Part shown: piece after piece, positions 1-13,400 of the stretch
Numbering within the stretch: position 1 is the stretch's first letter
Layout: each line of letters begins with the position of its first letter
Assembly: GCA_030407005.1 (NCBI GenBank)
Contig: JAUDYN010000003.1
Coordinates: 620,001 to 684,000, forward strand
DNA: 64,000 bases
Direction of reading: 5' to 3'
DNA from: Desarmillaria ectypa
Taxonomy: Eukaryota > Basidiomycota > Agaricomycetes > Agaricales > Physalacriaceae
Notes under the pieces: model-generated
Seen by the model: the letters and a program-made list of their open reading frames with translations, nothing else
Told to the model about the DNA's origin: nothing
Databases searched by the model: none
Made by a program: the position numbers and the translations under genes

Positions 1-3000
1 TGCGATAGCTCGGGTGACAGCAGATGTGAGCTGAAGGCTGATGGCGTCGGTGTCAACAGCAGGGCTGGGCTCCTGCAGATTTGACAAAAGAGGAACCAAC
101 TGGTTAACAATGAGGCCAGCCGTCTCGCGTTTATCTGATGCAAGATCAATTAGCTGAGATATGTTGGGTTTAACTGCTTGGGAGAGCTTCTCGGACAGAT
201 AGTCGTAATCCACCGAGTCCGGACGGATAGTGCTGAGAACAGGAGACAAGGCAGATACTATCGCATCTACAATGGCATCTCGCTCTCTTGCCGGAGCTGC
301 TCGTCCGATGGATTCCAGGCGAACCGACATTTCTGATATCGCCTCATTGACTGCCTGGATAGTGCGGGTGCTATACTGTTCCAGGGTCGCGTCCGGAATG
401 ACTGAATTCAAGATAGGACGTCCTTTAAAGAAGCTCTGCGATATGTTGCTAAGCTCCTGCTTGAGGTGGGCAAGCGTTTCAGCATGGGACTGTTCGATGA
501 CGTCTTTGATCAATTGGATATCCAATTCGCCCCGCGCATCAAACTGAGTATCTTCCAAACTACGCGTGGCGGAATCACGGAGCTGAGTTCTGAATAGCGA
601 AAGGACCTCGTTAATCATGGCCTCTGTGTTGGGATTCAATGTGGACCCTCCTCTGATGTCACGACGGAGGACCGCGATCTTTTCATCCAACAGATCCTCG
701 ATTTTATGCAGCTCGAACTGGCTCGTTAGATCCTTATTAATGGCCGACGTCTCTGACATGGACGATGCCGTAGAGAAAGGATGCAGAGCATCAGGAAGTG
801 ATGATCGTCTCCGGGAATGGCGTGTCGATCTAAATACATCTTCAGTGGGCGACACCTGCCTATGACCAGGATCAGTAACCAGTCTGCTTCGGGATACTTT
901 GTGCGAGATGGCAGGAACACTAAGATCATCCAATGAAGGACGAGAAACGTGTTCAAATATTTCGTGGGAACTGAGCCGCGAGCGCACGACTCGGCGGGTA
1001 CGTTCCTCACCACCGTTGTTGACTAAGGCTTTGAACAAACCCGCAGGGACAGTATTGTTCGATACAGTGTGCTTGAAATCCAGCGGAATCGGTGCCCGCT
1101 TGGTTTTTGAGCTCGAAGGTAGCTCAAATGCATCCATCTGGGGGTCACCATACTCGGGGCGCACGGTACTCTCCTCTTGCAAAGTTTCTTCAGCAGGTTC
1201 GGCAGGGGGTATCGGTGGTAAAGTGGCAGCAACAGAAAAGCCAGCGAATGTGAATGGCTCTGCAGACGGGTTGACAGAGGAATGTACGGATCTATCAAGA
1301 CGGGGCGACGGCATCTGATGGAGGCCCGGAAGAGAGTCAGCAGCCGGAGGGAACTTGAACGACGCCATACTATCACCCTCCTCCATAGTCTCACTCGATC
1401 CATGGCGTCTACGCTTTTCGCGGCCTTGAACCCGGAATGGTGACGACTGATCAACAGGGGGAACAGGAAGCGGCCGGTAAGGCTCTGCCACGGGGAATAC
1501 AGGACCTGCAACCTTAAACGTGAATGCACTTGGCTTAAATTCCTGCGCACCGGCATTGAGAGGTTTGCCAAAGGACGGCGCACGCGAGTGGGTGTGATCA
1601 CTAGAGCTGGTGAACGCATCGGGTTTCCAGGAGCTCGGGAGCGGAGCGCCGAAAACGAAGGGTTTAGCATTAGGATTAAGACGAGGAATGGCCGGTTTAG
1701 GCTCGGAGAACTCAGGGTTAAGGTCCGACGGATGGCGCGAATGAGCTTGGGCTGGGTCATGAATAGAATATTGTCCAGAAGGCAATCGAGAATGGGGAGG
1801 GGGAGGAAGAGGTCGAGACGAGCGTCCACTCATATTTGAAGGAGGGCGTTCGTAATAATTATGCACGCCAAGATAACCTTCATGGTCATGCAATTGCTCC
1901 TCCTCACTGGGGTTCGATATAATATCTTCCTCACCTGATCGAGCTAATACCATGGTATTTTCAGGGGGACGAGGGAAATTGGGTATGCGTCTCGGCTGCT
2001 CAGCGTCTTGCTGTAAGGCTCGGCGCTCAAGACGTTGCTGCCGTGCCCTCTCCTCGTCTGAAGGATTTGACCATTCCCCGATGCTCTGAACGAAAGATGA
2101 GTACAAAGACAGAACAAAATTTGGTCACCACACACCTCATCGTCCGAACTTTCGTGGCCCATAAATACATCCTCCGACCCCGTCCACTCTTCAACGTCAT
2201 CTAAATCATGTTTGTCCTCCACGCTGATGTTTCCGTCCGCTATTGGCTCCAAATTGGTCCTTTCGTTTAGTCCATCAGCATTGAGCACACCAAACGACCT
2301 GAGAGAGAGCGCAGCCGATAATTTCGACGTGTGTCTTGAATGACGCTGGCTCTGCGAAGCCGTTGTCAGACCAGCGTCCTCCGTTCCCCGGTCCTCGTCA
2401 TCAACCTCCTGATCAAAGCCTTCTTCATCGGAGTCAGTCTGGGTCATGCTTTCATCTTCTACAACTTCCTCTTCCTCTTCTTCCTCTTCGGGGATATCAA
2501 GGCCAAACCCTCTATTGAAATCTGGCCTACTGTCGGGACGACTAACGGATAGAGGTGGTGGTGCCAAAGATGGAAGTGCAACAGGGACTCGGCCTTGAGG
2601 AGCATGGATTTCGCCGATACCAGAAGGGCCAGGAGAAACACGGGGCGAACGCGAGGGCATTTGATCAGAACCTAAAACAGCATCGTGTCCAAACGGATTC
2701 AGCGCGGCGCCAGATCCGCTGTTGTAAGGGTATAGGGATTGCGTGGGTGGCTGCGCCATGGACATGCTGTGACCGTGTCTATTCATCATAAATCTCGGTC
2801 CTTGTTGATGTGGCGACGGTGACATGCCAAAAGATGGCTGAGGTGAAGGGGCCAAAGAATTATTGGATGACGCGTTTTGCGATTGTTGGAGTTTGTTGAG
2901 TTTAAAGAGCAGAAGAGCAGGATCCGCAGGAGAAGATACCTAAGACGAACCATGAAACATAGGGCATGAGCAGAAATGAAAAGACATACTGATGCTGCAC

Positions 3001-3853
3001 GCCCATGAGGTGCATATATATGAGGTACATTGCTCCCCGACCCGCGTTCCACACCTAATTTCTCCAATTTCTCCTCTATAGCCATTTGCTTCATTGTATC
3101 CCAAGCGCTCTGTTATGCCAAGTTAGTAGAGGTAAAGGGAACAACAATGGTAGACGGTCTAACCTTGCCTGGTAAAAAGACGTCAATGGTTGGTGGGATA
3201 TCATACCTCCAGCCTTCTGAGGGGTATATCTCTACTGAGTATGTTGCTACCGCGGTGACGTCGGGGAGTGGCAGAATAACAGGATCACTCAGAGGATTCC
3301 TCGCCCACGGAGCGCGACCGACCACTTGTCCATTATCTCCGGTGATATCCTCCTTTGGGAGATTGACGACGATCTTTTTGGGCTTTACTTGTGGCGCGGG
3401 CGACGTACTTGATCCAGCGGCTGCTACTGCAGCAGGGGGTATTGGACTAAGTTTACGATTCGGTCCTCCTAAAACAGCCTTGGGAGGACCTCCAATGCTA
3501 AGCTGTCTCCTGTTTCTACCAGGAAAAGGATGGCCTCCAGGACCATTCATCATCATGGATGGCCGCGAAAAGTGGCCGCCCATGGGCGTCATGGGGTACC
3601 CACTGGGAGGATGAATGCCAGCAGCTGCCAATTGAGCAATGCTGGCCTGTCCGGCATGGTGGGTTGGTCGGCCTGGGGCGGACGGAACTTGAGGGAAAAA
3701 GTTTTGCATGGGAGTTTGCATTGGAAGATGAGGGTGAAAGCCCTGCTGAATAGCCGTCGGTAGGGCTGGAGAATACATTGTCTGCATGGGCTGCTGCATA
3801 TTGAGCGAGGCCGGTATATTGAGCCTTGGCAAGGCGTCGCGATGCCTCGCCAT
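1..3853 (-). CDS. Hypothetical low-complexity/coiled-coil protein, C-terminus beyond the left edge
   Basis: I do not recognise the family. Four exons can be read: 3853-3164, 3109-2990, 2939-2136 and 2085 to the edge. They are separated by introns of 54, 50 and 50 nt with GT-AG ends, and every junction keeps the frame, giving at least 1,233 residues. The start is the ATG at 3853 in a good context (ACCATGG). Residues ~1-150 are rich in Pro, Met, Gln and Gly. A compact segment at ~155-270 (KKIVVNLPKE, then EGWRYDIPPTIDVFLPGK and WDTMKQMAIEEKLEKLG) looks like the only folded N-terminal part. An acidic run EEEEEEEEVVEDES lies near residue 400. The last ~350 visible residues are charged, helical and heptad-like, suggesting a coiled coil (inference). 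No signal peptide or membrane helix is seen. CpG content is normal, as in the other intact genes. The gene structure is well supported; the function is unknown. Confidence 0.8.
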
Positions 3854-6800
3854 GGTCTACGAATCTTGAAAAGACAGAGGAATAAGGTGAGGGTGAATGA
3901 GGCGGACGATACCGACGACGGCACGACGAGAAGCGACAGGTGAAAGCGTCGAGATGGTGGTCGACGGCAAAGGGTATAATGGAGAAAAAGGGCTCCGAGC
4001 GACTTCGAAGGCGAGCAATGCCGGCAGACCACTGCACGCTTTAAGTACGACCCGTGGTCAGTGTCGCAAAGGCACAAAATATAAATCACGTGCTACCACG
4101 TTCTCAGACAATTCAATTTCTCAGCAAAGACGTTGTACTGAGTTTAGCGTTATTTAACATTGAAGTTAGCAATGCTTCCTCAAATACTCAAACTCAGGAC
4201 AATAACGATTGGTGCACCGAGGACAATAAGTAGGAATCAAAACACCCTAGTAACACTGCCTACCCATGCCCCCAACTGTGGAGTTGCCGGTCAAGTGTCC
4301 TGGGAGACACGAGATGAATCGCGATACAGAATGAGATAGTTGCAGATTTAATGTAGCCATTGAGGAACCTCACTTAATGCAACGCTAACAAAGATGCCCG
4401 AAGCGTTAACAGACGCCATGGTGCATGCGGCGTACACCAAGTTTTGAAAAACACGTCGAGCTCCCGAACAGTAGGGTCATCGAAGCGCGTTGTTCCAGGT
4501 GTGGCACTTCGACAGTAGATGCCCCACTTGATGCGTTCTTTTGTTCTAGAAAAGAACGTGGACGCAGGAACGGCTCCGAAAGAATCAAAACTATAGCAAT
4601 ACCCAGCAAAGGTAGAATATATATTGCTCACATCGATGATTGCCAGAAATGCGCGGACGGAGAAGGTAATATCGACAGGAAGCAAGCCTAAGCGAATCCA
4701 GTATTCGTACCCTGTGTTGACTAGGGTAAAATTCAACACGTTCCACTTGTAACATAAAGGAACAACAGAATAGTACGATTACATTTGGGTAAGGTCGTAT
4801 TACGTGCTGAGTCGCGATTGCGAGGCTCAAAGCCGCTGCAAGAGTGCGAGGATAGTGGGAGTGCGAATATGGGACTGTAATCGACCTGCTCGAGTCTAAT
4901 AAGATAGGCACTGTCTTCAAACATCCTTCTCAAAACTGGCGCTCCCTATCGTATTCAACTCCGGCATCTCTGTATCCATCGGACTCGATATCATTTCCTA
5001 GGTTCATGCTTTCCGTAAAAATAGTGGATCACGGACACGTAGCCGCTGTACTATCTCCTTGAGATGAAGCCGGTGTCCTGGTGGATATGCGACTTACCGT
5101 AATGCGAGGAAGAGCCACTGGTGCCAAGGCACTCGTCGCCAGCTGCTTCTCCAACCATTTTCCACCGGCAGATCAAACGGTGGCAAGCAATACGGCAATG
5201 ATTTCGAAAGCTATGCTGGTTATGGTGATGTACGTGGCGTCGAGTAATAATCGAGCCTTGAAATAAGAGGCCGTAACGTGGTCAACTTTAGCGTCATATG
5301 GAAAACGGTACGACTTACTCGGCTGCTCAATCCGACAATCTACATGACGGTTCTGTCTAAGGCGATAGAGAAAAATGGCCGAGGCATACCTGAGGAAGAA
5401 CATCAGAGTTGGCTCCCACATATTATATAATGACCTACGAGGAGAACAGAACCAATGGGAAGAGAAGTGGAATCAAGACTGAAGACCATGCTGAGCATAG
5501 AATCAACAATTTAAGAGACGGGCGAATGACTGCGAGATAGTTAAGTCCAGCGGGAGGCGGGGGATAACTTGTAGGAGTAGACAACATTGTAATAGCTTTG
5601 AGTCTGCATCTGTAGGAGGAGTTTAGCACCCTTTTATACTAGGGTCGAAGATAGTGTAGTGTAGCGTACGAGCGTTTCAGGCTATGATGTGTTCTGTGCG
5701 TTTTAACTCGGGAAACGGTACCACCGAGAAACCTGCACTTGAGCGCCCTTTGTTGAATAAAGCATTGGATCGCGAGTCTTGTAAGGACTGGCATGCGATG
5801 ATAATGATGAAGAATCAGAAGATGAGTAGCGGTCGTTTGTTGTTCGGTAACCACACGTCGGTCTACGGGGGCTGATGATCGGGACCCACACTAATGCCAA
5901 AGTTTGCTACTGACAAGTGGGACTGATGTATTGTTAATATTTGCATTGTTGCATCGTAAAAGCCCGTTGGGCCGCATGCTGGTATTAGGTTGGCCAACTT
6001 TGGGAGAGATGCAGTGCAAGGTCCGCATATCATCATCGTACTAGGTACGTCGCCAGCGCGGCAGGTAGGGCCAGCTTTGAAGGACAGCTTCGCCTCCAGT
6101 ATCACACGATATTGAGGGCTAATCGACAATGAATATGGGTTTTCTCTATAGGTCGCTAGTGAGTCGTGGAAAACCTGATGTACCAAAGAAGAATCACTTT
6201 GCTTCAACGGAGAAGGTCCAGCATTTTAGCATAATTAAGCGTGTAAAGTTAGACCGCTAGAAGAGGTTCGACGCGCAAGCTACATGTACACCTTTCCAAA
6301 AAATTGCACGTCAACGAAGGCGCAGGTATAAAGCCGCTTGGAGTGATAAAATATGTGTAATAAAAATTTCTGATCCATTTGAGACAGAACAATGAGGTGA
6401 GCCTGAGGTGCCATACTGTAAATGTTTGCGAGATGATCGGGGTCAAGGATCAAGTTGAGGCGGAGACTGAACGTATATTTGGTCCGTTCAGGATGATCAG
6501 TCACCCGTCTCGGAATACCATCTCTCTCATACCGGCTTTGTTTCTGTCGGATGACCCCCTCAAGATTGAGATTGAGGACACTCAAGATGTAGCCTACAAG
6601 ATAGGTGTACCATCACAGAGTGAGTATCAGTAATTGACGTCTTGACCTCAGTCAAATATTCAGTACTCAGTCATGACACAGGTAATGCCCGGTTAACATG
6701 AAAAAGGGTCGAAACCTCTGCCTTTTTGGTTTTTCGTGTCTTTATTATCCCCAACACACGTTAAACTCCGAGTACGGCGACAGCCATAAACGCGCTGCGT

Positions 6801-7482
6801 ACGGCCACGTGCTAATTGTGGCTAAATTTGAATTTGAAATCCTTTTTTTGGACGTGATTGTTTGTCACGGTCTTGCAACTTCTCTTCTGTATCTTCACTC
6901 GCTTTTCGCGCGGCTCGCCCTCTTGAGCAGCCCTGACTTCATGGAGGAGCTTATCTAACCATCTTTTATGTATTTTCACCCCCAGAGCTACCCCATGCAG
7001 ATGACCGAGAGTCAGCAAATGATATCGCGCTCTGTCGCGTCGTCCTGGATTCTGCAAAAAGGTCCCAGGCGTTGCGTTTGAATTCAGACCACTAGGAGTC
7101 AATTGTCAAGATGCTTAGAAATTGAAAGCTTCGCAAAAATATGGAGCTCTTTCACTCGCAGAGTTGGAGAGTTAGAGAAACAGTTATCAGAGAGGTAGAT
7201 GGGCATTTGATGTTCATAGCGCGGAAGCTGATACAAATCTATGCTAGACATCTTGACATACCACCTTCGTGGAGGATGTGTACGGTGTCAACGCAATGGA
7301 GACCAATTCGAGCTGGGACCGTTTACAGGTTGTTAGAAACATTGTTTGTTACATATCTATACATCAGAGAACGAGTTGCTAATCGAATCTACACAATTAA
7401 ATTCCATCTCAAAGCCCTCTTTGGCAACTGTGAAGACATGAGCATCGACAACAATCAACTCTCAGCGAAACGCACGTACGAG
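3854..7482. other. 3.6 kb with no confident gene
   Basis: This stretch separates the 5' end of the left-edge gene from the 3' end of the giant DUF3638 gene. Open frames are short and none joins into a convincing spliced gene. The one suggestive piece, a possible decayed membrane-protein gene near 4.4-5.6 kb, is listed separately. No tRNA, repeat array or LTR was recognised. The part next to 3853 should hold the promoter of the left-edge gene. Confidence 0.6.
4374..5593 (-). pseudogene. Possible decayed multi-pass membrane protein gene
   Basis: From an ATG at 5593 the minus strand encodes a short proline-rich N-terminus (TPTSYPPPPAGLNY) followed by a strongly hydrophobic helix (LLILCSAWSSVLIPLLFPLV). 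This arrangement resembles the N-terminus of uncharacterised multi-TM proteins expanded in Agaricomycetes (recalled similarity, not checked). The frame then stops at FSS, and reading resumes one frame over with SLYNMWEPTLMFFL, which suggests a frameshift. Hydrophobic fragments continue in other frames down to about 4374, such as TYITITSIAFEIIAVLLATV and ITFSVRAFLAIIDVSNIY. No splicing pattern I tried gives a continuous product. It could be a relic, a badly read multi-intron gene, or chance. Confidence 0.28.
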
Positions 7483-10400
7483 TTAGTCAAACGATTCGGG
7501 TGTTAACACATGTCCATGAAGCATCTTTCCAACATGAGTGGCTAGATAGGGATGTCCTTTCCGCCGTGATCCCAACAGTGCTTTCCAGAAGGGCACTGGG
7601 CTCATTGTAAAAGGTGAGATATCTCCTTTACCGTGATATTGCGGCTTGATAAATCCATCGCTTAGTATTGTAACGTCGACATCCGCAGAGCGCTGCCCAT
7701 GGTATAGGCCTAGAAACGAGCATAGCCGCCGATATTTCTCGTAATCCTGGATGTATAATTGGCCGGCGAAGATGTTCAGCTGGGTTATTAAGAGGTCATC
7801 GTTGATCTCGATGCTAGGCTCCGGGATACAGTAGAATTGAAGATCATCGAAAGGTTTTGTGGACACACTGACTTTGGGCGAATAGATGTGGAGATGCACT
7901 TTGCTGCTGGTGCGTATGTCTGACAATAATTCGTTGACTTCGAATGGGCTGAGTACAACGAGGGTCGTGTTCTCGTTGCGTTTTGCGGAAACGATCCAAT
8001 GAATTGACCTCAGGTAGTCAGAAACATTCCGGCCATGGTCAGATGTTGTGGTAGCAAAGTCTTGGGTGCAAAGAAGATTTGGTGCCCATATATTTTCGCC
8101 TATCGGAAGTGCGGATGAGAGTCCGTCAAATGCGCGGAACAGAGGCTTGAACGCAGTGGATAGTGCCTTTATGGTGCCTGTGCGAATGAACGTGCGGACA
8201 TCGGTGTGCAGGAAATGGGTAACAGGTGGAACCTTTGCAGGTCTTTCAACCTGCCGCTCCCTCTCAATCTCGTGGCTGACTTCTCTCTCCTGCTCTTCAT
8301 CCATGTTGGTCTCAGAAACGACGGAAACACCCAGCATTTCACAACGTTCGCGAATATCACCGACTTGCCAAATGGCCGAACCAGGAGCGGGACCATCTGG
8401 AAGACCATATAATTCCTGAAGAGAACGGCCTTCAGGCTGAAGCCAGGGATCGAGAACCGCCGGTGATTTATCAGAAGAAATATATGCCTCCCATGCTTCT
8501 TTTCGTCGTCGGTAGTCGTAACCCTGTTGAGCCCATTGAGGTATACGATGGGTGATTTCATCGCAGGTTTCAAGTATGCTCCACCTCAAGATATCGACAG
8601 CCTCAACCTTGGCGGACTCTGACTTCTGAGCAGCCTTTCTGATCTTCGAGTCTATCTCCCGAGGCGCAAAAAACATGACTGACTGCCCTTGACCAAGCTG
8701 TCGCATGCGCATAGCACCTAAAGCTCAAGTGAGTAATCGTGCACATAACACACGGCGTTCCTAGATGACTAACCTTGAACAAGCCTGTCCTTTGTTACAT
8801 TCGCTCCGAGAGTCACCGCAGCTCTGAAAGTCACGGGCAACTTCAGGTCTGTCCCTCTAGTATGGGCTTCGTCCAGGTAAACGATGCATTTATCTAGCTG
8901 ATACTTGAACGGAGACAAAAACAACGGATCTGCAATGCCCCGACGATCTACGACCATCAACTCATCGGCGTCATCGAAGTAAATCGCCGCAGACAGATCT
9001 GATCGCAGACTAAGCCAGCACTTCGCCAATTGCTCGTTATGAAGATCAAACATTTGTGCCCCTACATCCAATAAGACACGGATTTCAGGATCTTGGTCGA
9101 CCAAAAGTTGTAGGAGTCCCTTCGTCGTCAGACTGCTGCCGGTCGATGGATCACAGATACACCGGTAATGGTTGTTTTCCGGACGAAGGAGACAGTTCAG
9201 CACTTTGGCATTAGTACCTTGCTGTTTAACAGGATCATACTGTCGAATGGACAAGGGAAGAAGATGATGGTTGTCGTTGGTACCGCTGAAACCTGTGGTA
9301 TACTTGGACCTACTTGCCGCCAAGTCCCACCCTGACGTCGATATCTTCTGGGGGAACTCCTTTGCGTGTTTGGGAAATACGACACGGGATAAAAAGAAAT
9401 CGATCACAGCACGGTTGCAATGAAAGAGGGGTATCAAATGTTGCGAACGTTGTTCCATGTCCTTCACGTTAACGCCACTGATATAGCACAGTTCTGGCGG
9501 AATCAACTCGTTGTTTTTGATCCAGGCGCTGTATTCAATGCTCGGGTCGTCCTCTTTGAAAAGAAGGTCAAAACAGATGTCCACCTGTTCATCAGTCAAG
9601 CCTGCGTAGTAATATGACAGGCAAGTGAGAGTAATGGCGACGTCCGGATGGCCGAACTCTGCAGCTAAGGAAGGTACATCCTTTGCACGATATGGAACGG
9701 CCAACAGCGTCCGGCTGAGATCCAATCCATAATCCACTCGATAGCGGCGCGCCTTCAGGACATAGACAAGAATGCCATGCCCAAGGAGTCCACGGAACAA
9801 TAACAGCAGGTTCCATGTATCCGTCCCGAAGTAAAGATCCTGGACGGACTTGGCCACATCTGGCTCAACAGCAACTTCGGAGATGAAGCGTCTGACCTTT
9901 TGGCGAAGGTTATCAGATAGTCGTGCGAAGACAGGATAGTTCTCAAGTCTCCCGTCCAGAATCTGTGTGCATACGGAATTGATAAGCTCTGTAACAGCAT
10001 CGATCTCATCGTCGTCGGTCGAATACAGGCGAATGAAGGGAAATGAACCATCTTTTTGCTTGGGATGTCCGATTTCTACTGAATGAGGAGCTTTCGACTT
10101 GACGGATGGGATGACGTCGGCTACAAGCGTAAAAATCTGCTGGGTAGTCGTCCAGCGGTCTGGATGACCTTCCAGTGAATACTGTGTGCCCATTGTGTAG
10201 ATAAGTTGGTAGCGGACGTGAAGAATCTCGTCGCTTTCATCCAAAATATCCCTGACATGGCCATCAAGCCATTTTTGTAATTCCAGCAGCTGAGCAGCTT
10301 CGGCACCTTGACTAATCCCACCTCCCTTATTGTTGTCTAGAAGCCTGTTTACGCACATCAACTTGAATGATAGAATGTGCTCTGGCTGAATAACTAATAC

Positions 10401-13400
10401 ACCACCGACATCCATGCACTGGCGATAAAGTTTCCAAATCGCTTCGATCTCTTTAGATCCTATGGTGAGGCGACGGGAGAATGGCATGTAAAATACACGA
10501 CGATTGACCAGTCCAGAGACGCGCTGCACGAGTAAATGAAACATCTGTCTGGCCAAAGACTTCAGAACCACGACTCGAGCAATAGACTGGCCATCAGCAG
10601 CAACGACGGCAGTCATGGGGACGATGACTGATGACTTTCCCTCTCCCATATTCAGCTGCAGAACAGAGTTTTCTTTTGATGAAGGAGATATTATTTCATG
10701 CGCAACTGAGGTCTGAATACGACGGCTGATAAAATCGTTATCCACCTGTTTTCTTATTAGCGATGTTACTGAGATACAGGAAGTCCAAAGCTTGCCTGAA
10801 GCAGGAGCCATTCCGGGTATAAAATTGCAGTCACTTTATCGTTACTCATCTCTCTGTGGAATTCGATGGAATTCTGATCGACCACTGAAAGTAATAGTCG
10901 GTGCGCTCGTTGATGTTGTATGAATAGTAGTGCAAATGCTTGGATCGCAGATTTCCATTCGGGTCCTATGTCCTGAGTAATTTGGCGGAGGATGGAACGA
11001 GTATTTATGCATGGCCACAACCCTCCGAGCTGTAGTGCTGATTCATGAGAGTCGGAGGCCTGCAAGGAAGCAGTGATCTGTTCCAATACGTGTGTCAGAG
11101 CTGCCTGACATGTATATCGGTAATCCTCCATTTTGCCCACGGACACAGGTACCGAAGACAAATGCTGCCGACTTTCGTCGAGCTCTGCGCCGTATAATCG
11201 CTTTAGCTTATTGTTACTGTCCCTGAACTCAGATGTTAACGAAGCGAGCAGCCCGGTATCTCCAGTGCCCATAGGTGACGAGTTGGGCAGATCACATTCG
11301 ATTGGCCAGAATAAAGTTGTGACGTCATGAGCTGTTCCTATGCAGACAGCATTGCGAGATACCAAGAGCTGTTTCCGAGTCAGAGGTACCGCTATGGAGT
11401 GCGATTTAGGTCGAGTCGAACACGCCGTAAAGTTGTAAGACACCACACTCGTAATCCGTGGATGTTGTGCAAGCATACTGGCGATAGCACCTTGTACGGC
11501 GTCGGTAACACGTAGCAGCCGCCTATTGTGAAAACAATGCTGAAAGTATGACATGACTGTGTCCAGTAGTGTGGTTATTTTGAACATTGAGAAATGAGTA
11601 AACTGAGATGTGTGGATGGAAGTTGGCTCAGTTTCCGGAGACCATAAGTCGAGAAGTTGTGGGAGCATTTCCGAAGCTTGCCTTCTGTCAAGCCTATCAT
11701 ATGCTGCTTCTTTCCGGCGAAGGAAGGCCGAGTAGCTTTCCGAATCACGCTGCACCATGGATGCAACAGGACTAGCCTCTAATGACACACGGGCATCTGA
11801 AATTATTGCAGTCAGCTCTCCTCTTCCCGGTGTGGATCCGACAGACAGATCGAACGATCTCAGAGAATTAATTGAACACCATGTAAGGTTCAACCTTTCT
11901 AATATGTGACCCCAAGAGCACACAGCGAGAGCAAGCAACGAGGGGATCATGGCTCGGATTCCAGTATCATTATATGCCATAGCTGACAAGCTAAACAGAG
12001 CCTGCCACTTCCTAGTAGTAGTGCTTGAACTGGTGCAGTTCAACAGCAGGAAGGAAAGCCAGTTGCTTTGGAGATGCTTAGAGCTGAGCCATGACCGCGT
12101 GTAAGACAACGAAAAGTCCACCTCCGCAGGACCAATGCTATTCCAATCTGAAAGCTTCTCTGTTAGAGAAGGTCCCGGAATTCTGCTGAAGGATCCATCC
12201 TTGATCATCCGAGATGTCTCTGCAGTAATCACGCCGAGATCCTGTTCCTGATCACGAGAGTGGTATATAACATCATAGTCTTTTTCTCGATGGTTGAATA
12301 ATGAGTAGTCGGCAGGATAGAGGTGTGAAAGTCGAAAACTGGATCGGTCCAATAAATGTTGTGAGCTTGGATTATCGAAGCGTAACGGGTGATCAGAACT
12401 ACTGCCGAAGACTGTCATAAGTCTCGCATAGTCCATAATTTCTCTAACAAGCTTATAGAAGGCGTGGTGCTGACCCTGCGATGAGCACTGGGGATAATGC
12501 CGCCGAATGCTCTGCATGCTTTCCTTGTGCGTAGGATACAAGGTGTGATGGGGAGTGAGGGCACCAATATTGCGTAGCAATTTCAGGTCCATTTTTGAGA
12601 TGTTCTGGAATGAATAACACGCCGCAGATTGGAGTAGTTGAATGGCTTCTTCGGTACCGGTCTGTCCAGTGAGAGGATCGGGAAGAGGATGACTGGATAG
12701 CGCATGCAAAAAGGCCTGATATAGGTTGCTGGTCAGATCGGGGCTGCTGACAAGACGACCGATGTCACTATCGATGGTGTAGTCATAGAACTTGATGGAT
12801 CGAGTAGAGCCTGTCTGAACCACAATCCGGACGTGGTCTTCTCGCCGCTCAACCTCGACTTTTCCAAAAGGAACTAGAATACGCCGGCATCGAGGGAGCT
12901 TAAGACTGTGCTTGGAGCGTAGGACAAGCCTGCTCTTGAGGCCCAACAACGATCCAGCAGACTGATTTCTATCGATTAACATATTGGGAATATTATGACA
13001 TTCAAGTTTAGCATCCTTATTGAGGAAGGACAGTTGAAAGCGGGGTAAATCAGCAGATAGGCCAATATCGGAAGCAGCGCGGGTGATGTGGATATACTGA
13101 CATTGCTCGAAGTTCTGGAGGCGGCCTGATACCATTTTGAATGTTCGACTATGGATATCAATCATTTCATGATTGTCAAGGACCATTCTCCGCTTGGAAG
13201 CATTGAAAATCATCCGCCAGTTCTGTGGAGATGACTCCCAAAGAGAAACAAGTGGCCGAAGCTCGACTTCAGAAGTCTTTAAATTGATCCAGTGAGTGTA
13301 CTCCTCGACAAACAGTCGTGGAAGGTCAAGGTTGAACGTTGTATGTGGTATCAACTCAAGAACGACGTCCGTGCTTTTGGCTCGGATAACGAGAGCATCA

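Noticed and set aside
1023..1829. 268-codon open frame on the minus strand
   Set aside because: Out of frame with the clear coding exon of the left-edge gene over the same bases; composition (Arg/Leu/Ser) is that of a shadow.
3030..3614. 194-codon plus-strand frame opposite the left-edge gene
   Set aside because: Antisense to exons 1 and 2 of a gene whose splicing fits exactly; no independent support.
7141..7506. 121-codon plus-strand frame
   Set aside because: Ends inside the 3' end of the DUF3638 gene on the other strand; no recognisable domain.
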